Shown here one piece after another: positions 26,642-36,182 of a stretch of DNA of 64,000 nucleotides. The stretch is from assembly GCF_014075995.1 (NCBI RefSeq), contig NZ_CP055153.1, positions 5,084,001-5,148,000 of the forward strand, read 5' to 3'. The translations under genes were made by a program, and so were the position numbers. Position 1 is the first letter of the stretch, and each line of letters starts with the position of its first letter. Below the pieces are notes generated by a model that did no database searches, was not told the DNA's origin, and was given only the letters and a program-made list of their open reading frames with translations. This stretch comes from Adhaeribacter radiodurans (GTDB lineage Bacteria; Bacteroidota; Bacteroidia; Cytophagales; Hymenobacteraceae).

Positions 26642-26830
26642 ATTTTATGTTTAAAGTTTTATTTTGCTGTTGATATATCCTTTATAGTAAATTTTGTACC
26701 AAGGGCTAAAAACGAGCAAAAACAGACTTTATGACACTAAATCATAAGCAAAAACATTCCATATATGACAATAAGTCTTTTAAATTTACTAAAATGTTAT
26801 GAATAAGTATCCTAAAAACCTACGAGCTAT

Positions 26831-27661
26831 TTAATCTTGTTGCACGGGAGCTATTACTCTTGGGAAAGGCTTTTTGCCTTGGTAGAAAGTGTACCGAAAC
26901 TCCACGCCCCATATAGGAGTAATACTATTCCGGTTTTCACCAAAAGTAACAGTAGTTGATTGATTACTTTCTTTGTTGGGCAGCCTGGTATAATCGGTTT
27001 GCTTCGTAAAAAATGGTGTAAATGTGAGATGTGGATTGGGCTGTAAAACAACTTCGCCCCGCAAACGCGTACGGTCAATTACTCTGGCCGAATAAGGTTT
27101 ACCTGTTTTAAAATCGGTGTATAAAAACACTTCGTAACCGGCGCGTAATCGCAGGGTAAAATTTCTAATTTTGATAGGTTTATCCAGATCCACACGTGGA
27201 CGCAACCGTCCTATGGATGCCGCATTTGTATATAGCAGGTAATCCACCATAACTCGCTTTATTACTTGCAAGCCAGGCAAAAAACTTAAATGCCGCAGGT
27301 ATACATCCGTAAAATAAAGCTTCCGGCCAGGTTCAAAACTAAACATTTGAGAACCACCTAAGCCCCAGGTATTGGTTAATGCTTGTTCATAACCTAACCG
27401 AAACTGAATGCGCTTAAGCTGATTGTTTAGTACAAAAGAATTTAATCCTTTATAGTCGGAGTTGGTAGTATAGCGGTATTGGTGCCGGAAATAGAAAAAA
27501 CTGGTAGATTTAAAAACATATTCAGCTTGCAATTCTGGCCATATCTCTGTTGCCACATGTTGTTTGTGCTGAGCATTGGCGGCTGGTAAACTCACCATCA
27601 GAAAAAACAGTAAATAATAGCCAGTACTTACCCGTTTTAGCATTGTAACATCCAACCACAT
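26831..27661 (-). CDS. DUF2490 outer-membrane beta-barrel-like protein
   Basis: A 276-residue exported protein. The frame begins MWLDVT, but the ATG six codons later (27643) directly precedes a typical signal peptide (LKRVSTGYYLLFFLMVSLPAANAQ) and may be the true start. The mature protein has alternating-residue beta strands rich in aromatic residues (FFYFRHQYRYTT, LRLRAGYEVFLYTDF) and an EFRYTF segment near the end, as seen in DUF2490 proteins, predicted outer-membrane barrels of unknown role common in Bacteroidota. It ends in a basic/polar tail rather than a terminal aromatic. It follows the M20 gene (whose stop is at 27716) by 54 bases on the same strand, so the two could be cotranscribed. 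Confidence 0.75.
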   Translation of the reverse strand: MWLDVTMLKRVSTGYYLLFFLMVSLPAANAQHKQHVATEIWPELQAEYVFKSTSFFYFRHQYRYTTNSDYKGLNSFVLNNQLKRIQFRLGYEQALTNTWGLGGSQMFSFEPGRKLYFTDVYLRHLSFLPGLQVIKRVMVDYLLYTNAASIGRLRPRVDLDKPIKIRNFTLRLRAGYEVFLYTDFKTGKPYSARVIDRTRLRGEVVLQPNPHLTFTPFFTKQTDYTRLPNKESNQSTTVTFGENRNSITPIWGVEFRYTFYQGKKPFPRVIAPVQQD

Positions 27662-27715
27662 TACTCTCTATTTAGTTACTTAAAAGAGAACGACAATTTC
27701 GCTAAACGGTTTGCT

Positions 27716-28909
27716 TTAACTATTTTGTAATTCGCTTAAAGCTAACCAGGCCATTAAACCAATACCAGTTTCCAATGCAGTTTCGTCGATATTAAAAGTA
27801 GGTGTATGCACAGATGAGGTAATACCCATTTCCTCGTTGCGGGTGCCCAAGCGGTAAAAACAAGCATCCAATTGTTGGGTATAATAAGCAAAATCTTCGG
27901 CGGCCATCCATAAATCCAAATCTACCACATTTTCTTTGCCTAAGTAATTTTCTGCTGCTACTCGCATTTTCTCCGTTAACTGAGGTGAATTTTCCAGATA
28001 AGGGTAACCGCGCCGTATCTCGAAATCACAGGAACCACCCATAGCCTCGGCTAATTGTTCCGCCATTTTTTTCATTTTCACGTGCGCCTCTGCCCGCCAT
28101 TTTTCATCCATGGTCCGGAAGGTTCCTTCTATTTTTACTTCGTTTGGTATAATGTTGGTAGCGCCATTGGCTGTTACTTTACCAAAAGAAAGAACAGTAG
28201 GCGTTTTAGGGCTAGCTGCTCTACTAACAATTTGTTGCAGCGCCACAATCATATGTGCCGTAATTAAAACCGGATCTATATTCATTTCGGGCATTGCCCC
28301 ATGGCCCCCTTTTCCTGTAACGGTAATATACAACTCATCGGCACTGGCCATATACATTCCGGACCGTACGCCCACTTTACCGGCTGGTAACTGCGGAAAC
28401 ACATGCTGACCAAAAATAGCCGTTGGAGCAGGATTTTGCAGCACTCCTTCTTTTATCATGATAGAGGCACCCCCCGGAATTAACTCTTCGCCGGGTTGAA
28501 AAATAAGTTTTACTGTACCTTCAAACTGGTCGCGCAGCCCACTTAAAATTCGAGCCGTTCCTAACAACGATGAAGTATGCACATCATGCCCGCAAGCATG
28601 CATTACTCCTTCGTTTTTTGATTTATACGGCACCTCATTTTGTTCCGTAATGGGTAAAGCATCCATGTCGCCGCGTAGAGCTACTATTTTTTTATCTGGA
28701 TTCTTTCCTTTTATCAATGCCGTTACACCCGTTTTGGCAAGTGTAACAGGTTCTAAACCAAAAGATTTTAATTGTTCCGTTACCAATGCGGCTGTTTGGT
28801 ATTCCTGGAAAGAAAGCTCAGGATTAGCGTGTAAATGCTGACGAATTTTTATTATATCCGGGGCAAATTCACGAGCCAACTTTTTTACGGTATCTTTCAG
28901 TTCAGACAT
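27716..28909 (-). CDS. M20-family amidohydrolase (N-acyl-amino acid/hippurate type)
   Basis: A 397-residue cytoplasmic metallohydrolase of the M20D/ama-hippurate hydrolase group, which releases amino acids from N-acylated forms. Metal and catalytic motifs: GDMDALPI at 80-87, HACGHDVHTSSLLG with C106 and H108 as likely ligands, FQPGEELIPGG with the catalytic/ligand Glu pair, GQHVFPQLPAG, and a C-terminal SVHTPTFN. The lid (dimerisation) domain lies about residues 185-300 (KGGHGAMPEMNIDPV). The substrate is not determined by sequence. Confidence 0.9.
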   Translation of the reverse strand: MSELKDTVKKLAREFAPDIIKIRQHLHANPELSFQEYQTAALVTEQLKSFGLEPVTLAKTGVTALIKGKNPDKKIVALRGDMDALPITEQNEVPYKSKNEGVMHACGHDVHTSSLLGTARILSGLRDQFEGTVKLIFQPGEELIPGGASIMIKEGVLQNPAPTAIFGQHVFPQLPAGKVGVRSGMYMASADELYITVTGKGGHGAMPEMNIDPVLITAHMIVALQQIVSRAASPKTPTVLSFGKVTANGATNIIPNEVKIEGTFRTMDEKWRAEAHVKMKKMAEQLAEAMGGSCDFEIRRGYPYLENSPQLTEKMRVAAENYLGKENVVDLDLWMAAEDFAYYTQQLDACFYRLGTRNEEMGITSSVHTPTFNIDETALETGIGLMAWLALSELQNS

Positions 28910-28917
28910 TTATTATA

Positions 28918-28951
28918 GTTTTAAGTTAAAAGTTGAAAGTTATAAGTAACC
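28918..28951. repeat. Repeated AT-rich word in the leader of the M20 gene
   Basis: gttttaagttaaaagtt followed by gaaagttataagtaacc: internally repetitive (aagtt units) and similar to 7131-7153. It starts 9 bases upstream of the M20 start codon. Confidence 0.35.
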
Positions 28952-28987
28952 AATGAGAAATAGCAATTTATAAATAGTAAATACCAC

Positions 28988-29506
28988 TTACCGGTTAACA
29001 TTAATTTGGTCAGAAATAATCAGAGCATTGGGCGAAATATCTTTTATGCGGGAAAGCACTTGTTGTGCTTCGATTCGGTTCAGGTAATCGCCAATTTTAA
29101 GCCGGAACGTAGGCTGACGGTATTGCAGGTAATCACGTTCTTCCGGTATCCGATCAATAATAGCCCGTCGCATTTCCATGGCCGTTTTTCTTTCGGTTCC
29201 GGTATAAGCTAAAATTCGATATCCCTGCGCGTACTTAATCGCCTTATTGGCATTAGCTACTGTATCGATTAAAGCTAGCACCCGGTTATTTACATGATGC
29301 GTAGGAGTAACACTAACAACTGGCTCCGAAACCGGCTTCGTTTCGTTTGATGTTTCAGTGGGTGGAGCTGGAAACTTTGGTCGGAAAGCACTTAGATCTT
29401 CTGCTGCCGCTGTTGTCACTGATTTAGATACTGTACCAGGAGTACGTGCACAGGAAATAAGAACCAAAAAACATAAAACCAGTCCGTTAATTTTGATTTT
29501 TTTCAT
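28988..29506 (-). CDS. SPOR-domain lipoprotein-like protein
   Basis: A 172-residue protein with a lipoprotein signal peptide (GLVLCFLVLISC, Cys about residue 19) and a Ser/Thr/Pro-rich linker to about residue 75. A C-terminal SPOR-like domain follows: GYRILAYTGTERKTAMEMRR, then PTFRLKIGDYLNRIEAQQVLSRIK, which matches the second SPOR repeat (F-x-L-x-I-G-x-Y-x-x-x-x-x-A). SPOR domains bind denuded septal peptidoglycan, so a division or envelope role is likely. The start overlaps the end of deoC by 20 bases, so the two are translationally linked. Confidence 0.8.
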   Translation of the reverse strand: MKKIKINGLVLCFLVLISCARTPGTVSKSVTTAAAEDLSAFRPKFPAPPTETSNETKPVSEPVVSVTPTHHVNNRVLALIDTVANANKAIKYAQGYRILAYTGTERKTAMEMRRAIIDRIPEERDYLQYRQPTFRLKIGDYLNRIEAQQVLSRIKDISPNALIISDQINVNR

Positions 29507-30176
29507 ATTTCATTAATTGCACTCCCGCCGAGGTACCAATGCGATCGGCACCAGCCTGAATTAGTTCTTTAGCAAAGGCAATGTCCCGGATACCTCCTGA
29601 AGCTTTAATACGCACTTTTTCTGGTAAGTATTGCCGCATTAACTCCACATCTGCCACAGTAGCACCACGACTGGCAAATCCGGTAGAAGTTTTTACAAAA
29701 TCTGCCTCGGCCTGGGCACACAAGTAACACGCTTGAATAATTTCCTCTTCCGTTAGTAAAGCAGTTTCAATAATTACCTTTAATAATCCGCCGCGTAAAT
29801 GACAAAGAGTAGCTAATTCACCTACTTCGTTTTCTACATCGGCCAAGCGGTCAGATTTAAAAGCAGCTAAATTAAGCACCATATCAATTTCGGAAGCACC
29901 CGCACTTAAAGCTTTATGCGCTTCAAAAAACTTTACCTCCGCGGTTTGATAGCCCAACGGAAAACCTATAACCGTAGCAATATTAACCTGACTATCGACC
30001 AACGTGTTAGCAGCTATTTTTACATAGCAGGGTGGCACACAAACTGCGGCAAACTGATACGTAGTAGCTTCGGCACACAACTGCTTAATCATACGCTCAT
30101 CGGCATCGGGCCGAAGAAGCGTATGATCAATGTAGCTGGCAATATTAAAATCTGATATGTGAGAATTAGTCTTCAA
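29487..30176 (-). CDS. deoC: Deoxyribose-phosphate aldolase
   Basis: A 229-residue class I aldolase that splits 2-deoxyribose 5-phosphate into glyceraldehyde 3-phosphate and acetaldehyde in deoxynucleoside breakdown. Schiff-base lysine K162 in DFVKTSTGF, the second active-site lysine K191 in IKASGGIRD and D98 in SEIDMVLN are all present. The N-terminal helix has IDHTLLRPDA. Its start overlaps the end of secA by 11 bases and its end overlaps the SPOR lipoprotein gene by 20 bases: a tight three-gene run. Confidence 0.95.
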   Translation of the reverse strand: MKTNSHISDFNIASYIDHTLLRPDADERMIKQLCAEATTYQFAAVCVPPCYVKIAANTLVDSQVNIATVIGFPLGYQTAEVKFFEAHKALSAGASEIDMVLNLAAFKSDRLADVENEVGELATLCHLRGGLLKVIIETALLTEEEIIQACYLCAQAEADFVKTSTGFASRGATVADVELMRQYLPEKVRIKASGGIRDIAFAKELIQAGADRIGTSAGVQLMKYEKNQN

Positions 30177-33100
30177 TGATTACACAACGGTGGTTGAGCA
30201 CATCCTGTTCTACGCTTTTGTACTTAACATCGCGTACAATCCGGCCATCATTATACTGTACACTAACTTTATCGTTACGGCCGGCAACTTTGTGCGACCT
30301 GGCGGGTACAGCTTTTACAACCGCCTGAGCTTCGGCAGCTTCTTCGGTAGCCGGGCCTTCCAGAACAGAATGAACTTCTTCTTTTTGAATTTTTAAAGCC
30401 GGAGCTTTGGGTTGCCGGGGTTGCCGGGCTTCTTGTACTTCTTCGGGTCTCTGTACCGGAATATCGGCTTTAAACAGGAAAGAAACAGTTTCTTCGTTTA
30501 CCTTACCAATCATCCGCTTAAATAACTCAAACGATTCAAACTTATAAATTAACAACGGGTCTTTCTGCTCGTAAACGGCATTCTGCACCGACTGCTTCAA
30601 ATCGTCCATTTCGCGTAAATGCTGGGTCCAGGCCTGGTCGATGGTAGCTAAAGTAATGGCTTTCTCCATTTCTTTAATCAACTCCCGGGAATGCGTTTGG
30701 TAAGCCTTCTCCAGATTTGCCATTGCCGTAATTTGCTTACGTCCATCGGTAAATGGAACCGCAATGGTTTCAATCATAGACCGGTTCTGGTAAATATCCG
30801 TAATAATCGGGAAGGAATGTTCTGCGATGGCTTTATTCTTATCTAAGTAGAAGTTAAGCGCTTCGTTGTACAACCGCTCCGTTAAATCGGTAGCTGATTG
30901 GCTTGCTAATTCACTGGCAATAATAGTTGTATCAAAGCCAAATACCCGAATAATATTTAAGCTAAAATCATCAAAATCGCCACTGCCCTTGTGGTTCTGT
31001 ACCATATCTTCGCTCAGATCATAGATCATGTTCCAGATATCCAGTTCCAAACGCTCGCCATAAAGTGCATTACGACGACGACGGTATACTACTTCGCGCT
31101 GCGCGTTCATTACGTCGTCGTACTCCAGCAAACGCTTCCGGATACCAAAGTTATTTTCTTCTACTTTTTTCTGCGCTCTTTCAATAGAGTTAGAAATCAT
31201 AGAGTGCTGAATAACTTCTCCTTCTTCTAAGCCTAACCGGTCCATGAGTTTAGCAATTCTTTCTGAACCGAATAAACGCATTAAACTATCATCCAAGCTC
31301 ACAAAAAATTGAGAAGAACCTGGGTCACCTTGCCGGCCAGAACGACCGCGCAACTGACGGTCTACCCGCCGGGATTCGTGACGCTCGGTACCAATAATAG
31401 CCAAACCACCAGCATGCTTTGATTCTGGAGTTAATTTAATGTCAGTACCACGACCTGCCATGTTGGTAGCAATAGTTACGGTGCTAGGCTTACCTGCTTC
31501 CGCTACAATTTCTGCTTCTTTCTGGTGTAGTTTCGCGTTCAGTACCTGGTGCGGAATTTTCCGGATTTGCAGCATTCGACTTACTAATTCGGAAATTTCT
31601 ACAGAGGTAGTACCTACCAGTACCGGGCGGCCCGCAGAAGTTAACTCCTGAATCTCTTCGGCTACTGCATTAAATTTTTCGCGTACAGTTTTATAAACTT
31701 TATCGTGGCGGTCTTCGCGCACCACCTGTCTGTTAGTAGGAATAGTAACTACATCCAGTTTATAAATTTCCCAGAATTCACCGGCTTCGGTTTCAGCAGT
31801 ACCGGTCATACCACACAGTTTGTGGTACATCCGGAAGTAATTTTGTAAAGTAACCGTAGCGTAGGTTTGGGTCGCATCTTCTACCCGCACGTTTTCTTTA
31901 GCTTCAATTGCCTGGTGTAAACCATCGGAATAACGACGGCCTTCCATTACCCGGCCGGTTTGCTCATCTACAATTTTTACTTTCCGATCTTCCGTAACAA
32001 TGTATTCTACGTCTTTTTCGAATAAGGTATAAGCTTTTAGTAATTGGTTAATGGTATGAACCCGCTGCGATTTCTCAGCGAAATCATTCATTAACTTTTC
32101 TTTGCGGTGCAAACGCTCCTCATCCGAAATAGTCTTATCGTTTTCAATTGAGGCTAACTCGGTACCAATATCCGGCATAATAAAGAAGTTAGGATCTTCT
32201 CCCTGGCCGGTAATCATATCAAGCCCTTTTTCGGTTAACTCAATGTTGTTATTTTTTTCGTCGATGGTAAAGTAAAGCGGCTCATCGGCTTGCGGCATTT
32301 GGCGGGCATTATCCTGCAAGAAAAAGTTTTCGGTTTTTTGCAAAGCCGCCCGAATACCCGTTTCGCCTAAGAATTTAATTAATGGTTTATTTTTTGGTAA
32401 ACCCCGGTAGGCCCGGAACAAAGATAAACCACCTTCTTTTTCGTTCCCCTCTTTAAGTAAACGCTTAGATTCTACCAGGAAATTACCTACCACTTTCTTT
32501 TGTGCTTCAACCAGCATGGCAATCCGTGGTTTCAGATCATAAAATTCATGTTCATCGCCACGAGGTACCGGTCCCGAAATAATCAAAGGCGTACGAGCAT
32601 CATCAATTAACACAGAGTCTACTTCGTCCACCATGGCATAGTGGTGTTTGCGTTGTACTAATTCATCAGGATTACGCGCCATGTTATCGCGCAGGTAATC
32701 AAACCCAAATTCATTATTAGTGCCATAGGTAATATCCGCCTGGTAAGCCCGGCGACGGTCATCGGTATTAGGCTGGTGTTTGTCAATGCAATCTATGGTT
32801 AGACCATGAAACTCGAACAAGGGGGCCATCCATTCGGAGTCGCGTTTAGCCAGGTAGTCGTTTACGGTAACAACGTGTACACCGCGTTTAGCTAAAGCAT
32901 TCAGGAAGGCCGGCAAGGTAGCTACCAATGTTTTACCTTCACCGGTACCCATTTCAGCAATTTTACCTTGGTGCAATACTATCCCCCCAATTAACTGTAC
33001 ATCGTAGTGAAGCATGTCCCAGGTAATTTCGCTACCAGCAGCCATCCATTTATTAGCCCAAATGGCTTTATCTCCTTCTACACGCACATTAGGTTTGCGG

Positions 33101-33534
33101 GCAGCCATTGACCGATCCATTTCGGTGGCCGTAACTTCTAACTGGCCATTTTCTTTAAACCGGCGCGCCGTTTCTTTAACAATGGCAAATGCTTGCGGCA
33201 GCACCTCCATTAATACTAATTCCAGTTGTTTATTGCGCTCTTTTTCTAAAGAATCAATTTCAGAGAATATATTTTCTTTCTGCATAATGTCCAGTTCGGA
33301 TTCATTTGCCACCCGTTGGTATAAAGCAGAAATTTTTGCATCCATTTCACTCAGCCGCTCATCAATGATGGATTTTACGGTCTGGGTTCTTTGCCGAAGT
33401 TCGTCATCTGTAATGGCAGCTAGTCTGGCATATTCTTCGTTGATTTGTCCCACGTAGGGAGTTACTTCTTTAATATCACGTTCGGATTTGGTGCCGAATA
33501 TTTTGGCAACTGTTTTTCCAATAAAATCGAACAT
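30166..33534 (-). CDS. secA: Preprotein translocase ATPase SecA
   Basis: A 1122-residue SecA, long because of insertions typical of Bacteroidota. Walker A lies in AEMGTGEGKTLVATLPAFLN, the DEAD motif reads VDEVDSVLIDDART, helicase motif VI is in RRVDRQLRGRSGRQGDPG, and the preprotein cross-linking domain contains the GKSVHH-type region replaced by longer segments. The C-terminus lacks the CxCxSGxxxxxCH zinc motif that binds SecB; instead it ends RNDKVSVQYNDGRIVRDVKY and then a short hydrophobic tail. SecA drives export through SecYEG; secY is at 52296-53615 in this window. It is first in a run with deoC and the SPOR lipoprotein. Confidence 0.97.
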   Translation of the reverse strand: MFDFIGKTVAKIFGTKSERDIKEVTPYVGQINEEYARLAAITDDELRQRTQTVKSIIDERLSEMDAKISALYQRVANESELDIMQKENIFSEIDSLEKERNKQLELVLMEVLPQAFAIVKETARRFKENGQLEVTATEMDRSMAARKPNVRVEGDKAIWANKWMAAGSEITWDMLHYDVQLIGGIVLHQGKIAEMGTGEGKTLVATLPAFLNALAKRGVHVVTVNDYLAKRDSEWMAPLFEFHGLTIDCIDKHQPNTDDRRRAYQADITYGTNNEFGFDYLRDNMARNPDELVQRKHHYAMVDEVDSVLIDDARTPLIISGPVPRGDEHEFYDLKPRIAMLVEAQKKVVGNFLVESKRLLKEGNEKEGGLSLFRAYRGLPKNKPLIKFLGETGIRAALQKTENFFLQDNARQMPQADEPLYFTIDEKNNNIELTEKGLDMITGQGEDPNFFIMPDIGTELASIENDKTISDEERLHRKEKLMNDFAEKSQRVHTINQLLKAYTLFEKDVEYIVTEDRKVKIVDEQTGRVMEGRRYSDGLHQAIEAKENVRVEDATQTYATVTLQNYFRMYHKLCGMTGTAETEAGEFWEIYKLDVVTIPTNRQVVREDRHDKVYKTVREKFNAVAEEIQELTSAGRPVLVGTTSVEISELVSRMLQIRKIPHQVLNAKLHQKEAEIVAEAGKPSTVTIATNMAGRGTDIKLTPESKHAGGLAIIGTERHESRRVDRQLRGRSGRQGDPGSSQFFVSLDDSLMRLFGSERIAKLMDRLGLEEGEVIQHSMISNSIERAQKKVEENNFGIRKRLLEYDDVMNAQREVVYRRRRNALYGERLELDIWNMIYDLSEDMVQNHKGSGDFDDFSLNIIRVFGFDTTIIASELASQSATDLTERLYNEALNFYLDKNKAIAEHSFPIITDIYQNRSMIETIAVPFTDGRKQITAMANLEKAYQTHSRELIKEMEKAITLATIDQAWTQHLREMDDLKQSVQNAVYEQKDPLLIYKFESFELFKRMIGKVNEETVSFLFKADIPVQRPEEVQEARQPRQPKAPALKIQKEEVHSVLEGPATEEAAEAQAVVKAVPARSHKVAGRNDKVSVQYNDGRIVRDVKYKSVEQDVLNHRCVIIED

Positions 33535-33567
33535 CGCTTGTCGTTAAAAATTAAAATAGATGTAGGT

Positions 33568-33602
33568 CAAAATTACAGGGTTTTTCTGAAATATCGGTAC
33601 AA
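33568..33602 (-). promoter_or_regulatory. Candidate secA promoter
   Basis: On the minus strand TTG (33600-33602) and TAATTTTG (33568-33575, an exact TAnnTTTG) are separated by 24 bases, slightly longer than usual. The -7 box is 33 bases upstream of the secA start. Confidence 0.35.
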
Positions 33603-33946
33603 AGTGAGGTAAAACAATCCGGATTAGCCTCTTACCTGCTACCTATACGACAGAGCCTTGCTTGTTAATAACAAATAATTCGCCTAAATAATTTAGGTAC
33701 TCAAATTATTATAGATGGTTTTGTATTAGGAATTAGTTTTTTACTTCTTAAATCGAATAAAATTTACTTTTACTCGATTACAACAGCCTTTATCGCTTCT
33801 AAGCCATTCATTTTTTGAAAATCTTGTTTTTTTTCACTAAGTTATTACTTATTACTTCTTCTTTATTTAACCTGACTAATCGTCAGGCAACAATCCAATA
33901 AACTTAGCTTTTTTGTTATTTTCTTAAATTTGGGAATTCATAAAAA

Positions 33947-33978
33947 AACCTGTACCGGCAATAATACCAGCACAGGTT
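33947..33978 (-). terminator. Intrinsic terminator of the methyltransferase-phosphatase operon
   Basis: On the minus strand AACCTGT ... ACAGGTT with an inner CTGG/CCGG pair, followed by TTTTT. It lies 22 bases after the phosphatase stop. Confidence 0.75.
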
Positions 33979-34000
33979 AATCTTCAGCAAAGGTAAAATA

Positions 34001-34945
34001 TTACTTCTCTGCTAGTTTAAGTTGTTCGCTTAATAATCCTTCTTTTAACGCATAGGAAGATACCCGAATTTTATTTAGTTCGTAGTTTTCCAATACATGA
34101 TCAATTAAAACACAAGCCACCACAATCATATCTACGCGCATTTCAATCATACCCGGAATGGCTAAACGCTCCGAGTGTGTTTTCTTCAGAATCTCGTCGT
34201 AAATTTCGTAAAAATCAGATAAAGCTAAATCGGATTCGGTACAGGGGTCGCAGGAACGATCCAAACCTTTGCGTTTCACGTCAATATCGCAAAGCGTATC
34301 AAAAGTACCAGAAGAGCCAATTAAGGCACAAGGTTTATATTGGGCTATTGCTTCGGTTAAGGGCTGCAGTTGTTCTTCTAAAAACGCCATTTCTGCTTCC
34401 ACATCAGCCGCTGCGATGGGGTCATTAATAAAAAACTTATCCATTAAGCGTTGAGCGCCAATTTCAAAACTTTGTTTCCAAAAAATAGTATCACCGTCGC
34501 AAATAATAAATTCTACACTGCCGCCGCCAATATCGATAATTAAGCTGCGTTCAGAACCTATTTCCAGAGCCGATTTTACACCGTAATAAATTAACTCAGC
34601 TTCGCGGTCGCCGGAAATAACTTCTACCTCAATACCCGCTTGCTCGTGAATGGCTGTTGTTAATTTAGTCCCGTTCGCTGCATTCCGAACGGCACTGGTT
34701 GCCACTGCTCTTACTTCCGAAACATTGTATTTATCTATTTCAGCTTTAAAGCTACTTATTGTTTGCAGAGCCCTTTCTACAGCATCCGGAGCGATTGCCC
34801 CCTGCGTAATTCCATCCTGGCCTAACTTTACTGATTCTTTCAGCTTTACTAAAGTTTCTGGTTCTCCAACCGGGTTAATTTCGGCAATTAATAAATGGAA
34901 GGTATTGGTACCCATATCAATAAGGGCAAGGCGGCGGTTTTTCAT
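34001..34945 (-). CDS. Ppx/GppA-family phosphatase (exopolyphosphatase-like)
   Basis: A 314-residue ASKHA-fold phosphatase. The N-terminal phosphate-binding loop is DMGTNTFHLLI, the second is IDIGGGSVEFIICDG, and RAVATSAVRNAAN and the catalytic-Glu region SGDREAELIYYGV are in their usual places. Only the two core domains are present, without the HD-like C-terminal domains of E. coli Ppx; this short form is normal in Bacteroidota. Expected to hydrolyse polyphosphate or pppGpp. Its ATG overlaps the preceding methyltransferase stop (ATGA). Confidence 0.88.
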   Translation of the reverse strand: MKNRRLALIDMGTNTFHLLIAEINPVGEPETLVKLKESVKLGQDGITQGAIAPDAVERALQTISSFKAEIDKYNVSEVRAVATSAVRNAANGTKLTTAIHEQAGIEVEVISGDREAELIYYGVKSALEIGSERSLIIDIGGGSVEFIICDGDTIFWKQSFEIGAQRLMDKFFINDPIAAADVEAEMAFLEEQLQPLTEAIAQYKPCALIGSSGTFDTLCDIDVKRKGLDRSCDPCTESDLALSDFYEIYDEILKKTHSERLAIPGMIEMRVDMIVVACVLIDHVLENYELNKIRVSSYALKEGLLSEQLKLAEK

Positions 34946-35856
34946 TTAGTTCCTATTATGTTGTACGAAACGGTGCTAAAGCGGTAAAAGGTTCCCAAAG
35001 GCAATTTACGTTGTGCCCTGTCCTGTAAATAAATTTCTCCTACTTCGTGGTGTGCTTTATCGTGATCTGTAAAATTTAAACGGATTAAGTTATCCAGGAT
35101 TAAACCCGAGAATCCTAAGGAATACAAGTTAATGAGAAATAAATTATCTACAGGGTCTAGTAGTTGCGCGCATAATTTAATTAATTCGTTTAGCTCATCT
35201 TCCAGCTGCCATTTTTCGCCATTTGGCCCGCGCCCATAAGCCGGTGGGTCCAGAATTAAGCCTTGGTATTTGTTACCCCTTTTCACTTCTCGGCGCACAA
35301 ATTTCATGGCATCTTCTACAATCCACCGGATTTGATTTAAGTTGCTGGCCTCCATATTTTCGCGGGCCCAGTAATTTACCTGCTTAACTGAATCCAAGTG
35401 CGTTACATCGGCTCCTGCTGCTTTGGCGGCCAGGGAAGCAGCTCCAGTATAAGCAAATAAATTTAATATTTTAGGTGGTTTGGTTTTTAGCTGTTTAGTA
35501 GCGTCGTAAATAAATTTCCAGTTGGGGTCCTGCTCCGGAAATAAACCCACGTGTTTAAACGAAGACAAGCCAAGCCGGAAACGTAACTTCATTTGCTGGT
35601 ATTCATAATTAATAAACCATTGTTCGGCCATTCCTTTACGCAACTGCCATTGTCCTTTTTCGGTGCTCCCTTTTTCCCGTTTAAAAATTGCCTGGGCCAG
35701 CCGGCTCCATTCCGAAGGCGGTAAATGTTGGTCCCAAATAGCCTGCGGCTCGGGTCGGGCCAGGAAATAATCACCGAATCGTTCCAGCTTTTCAAAATTA
35801 CCAGAATCTACCAATTCGTAATCGGGCCAATTGCTTACAGTAAGAAATGAATACAT
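34942..35856 (-). CDS. Class I SAM-dependent methyltransferase (RlmI/RlmK-like)
   Basis: A 304-residue Rossmann-fold methyltransferase. SAM-binding motif I is NLFAYTGAASLAAKAAGADV, followed by the acidic HLD and the NPPY-like catalytic motif LDPPAYGRGPNGEKW. These match the COG1092/RlmI group that methylates 23S rRNA cytosine, but the N-terminal PUA domain typical of RlmI is not evident, so the target is uncertain. It overlaps the phosphatase gene by 4 bases. Confidence 0.85.
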   Translation of the reverse strand: MYSFLTVSNWPDYELVDSGNFEKLERFGDYFLARPEPQAIWDQHLPPSEWSRLAQAIFKREKGSTEKGQWQLRKGMAEQWFINYEYQQMKLRFRLGLSSFKHVGLFPEQDPNWKFIYDATKQLKTKPPKILNLFAYTGAASLAAKAAGADVTHLDSVKQVNYWARENMEASNLNQIRWIVEDAMKFVRREVKRGNKYQGLILDPPAYGRGPNGEKWQLEDELNELIKLCAQLLDPVDNLFLINLYSLGFSGLILDNLIRLNFTDHDKAHHEVGEIYLQDRAQRKLPLGTFYRFSTVSYNIIGTK

Positions 35857-36182
35857 GAATATAATTTAATAAAATGTATAAGTGTTTAGCATAAAACCCT
35901 CAATATAATAAGTAATAAGTAATAAATTTTACCCGGATTCTAACTTAGTTTTAATGCTTTTTAGGCATTTATCAATGCAGCTATTTATATTAACTGTAAA
36001 AGTAATAATTCTATGTTGCATCTAACTTTATGCTTTACACTTATAAATTTGTTTACTCATTTAGCGTTTAACTTTACTCTAGCTTCTATTTTTTGTTGAA
36101 AGCTTAATTTTATTTTTTAGTTTAACCCCTATCATTCCTTAGCAGAAAAGAATAAACTTGCAGTTTCGTATTTAATTAAACC
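35857..36182. other. 326-bp intergenic region between divergent genes
   Basis: AT-rich promoter region for the methyltransferase (leftward) and dapF (rightward). I see a short direct word repetition (agtaataagtaataaatt near 35902) but no consensus promoter or hairpin. Confidence 0.45.

Larger units (their letters stand above)
33535..34000. other. 466-bp intergenic region upstream of secA
   Basis: Holds a candidate secA promoter (33568-33602) and the terminator of the phosphatase operon (33947-33978). The middle portion is AT-rich with no reading frame or RNA gene that I can support. Confidence 0.5.

Noticed and set aside
26831-27661. Frameshift in the DUF2490 gene suggested by a second minus frame at 26854-27078
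   Set aside because: The second frame is a shadow; the main frame keeps a continuous barrel pattern to its end.
33014-33457. 147-codon open frame antisense to secA
   Set aside because: Shadow of secA codon structure; no family features, no start signals, and secA is certain.
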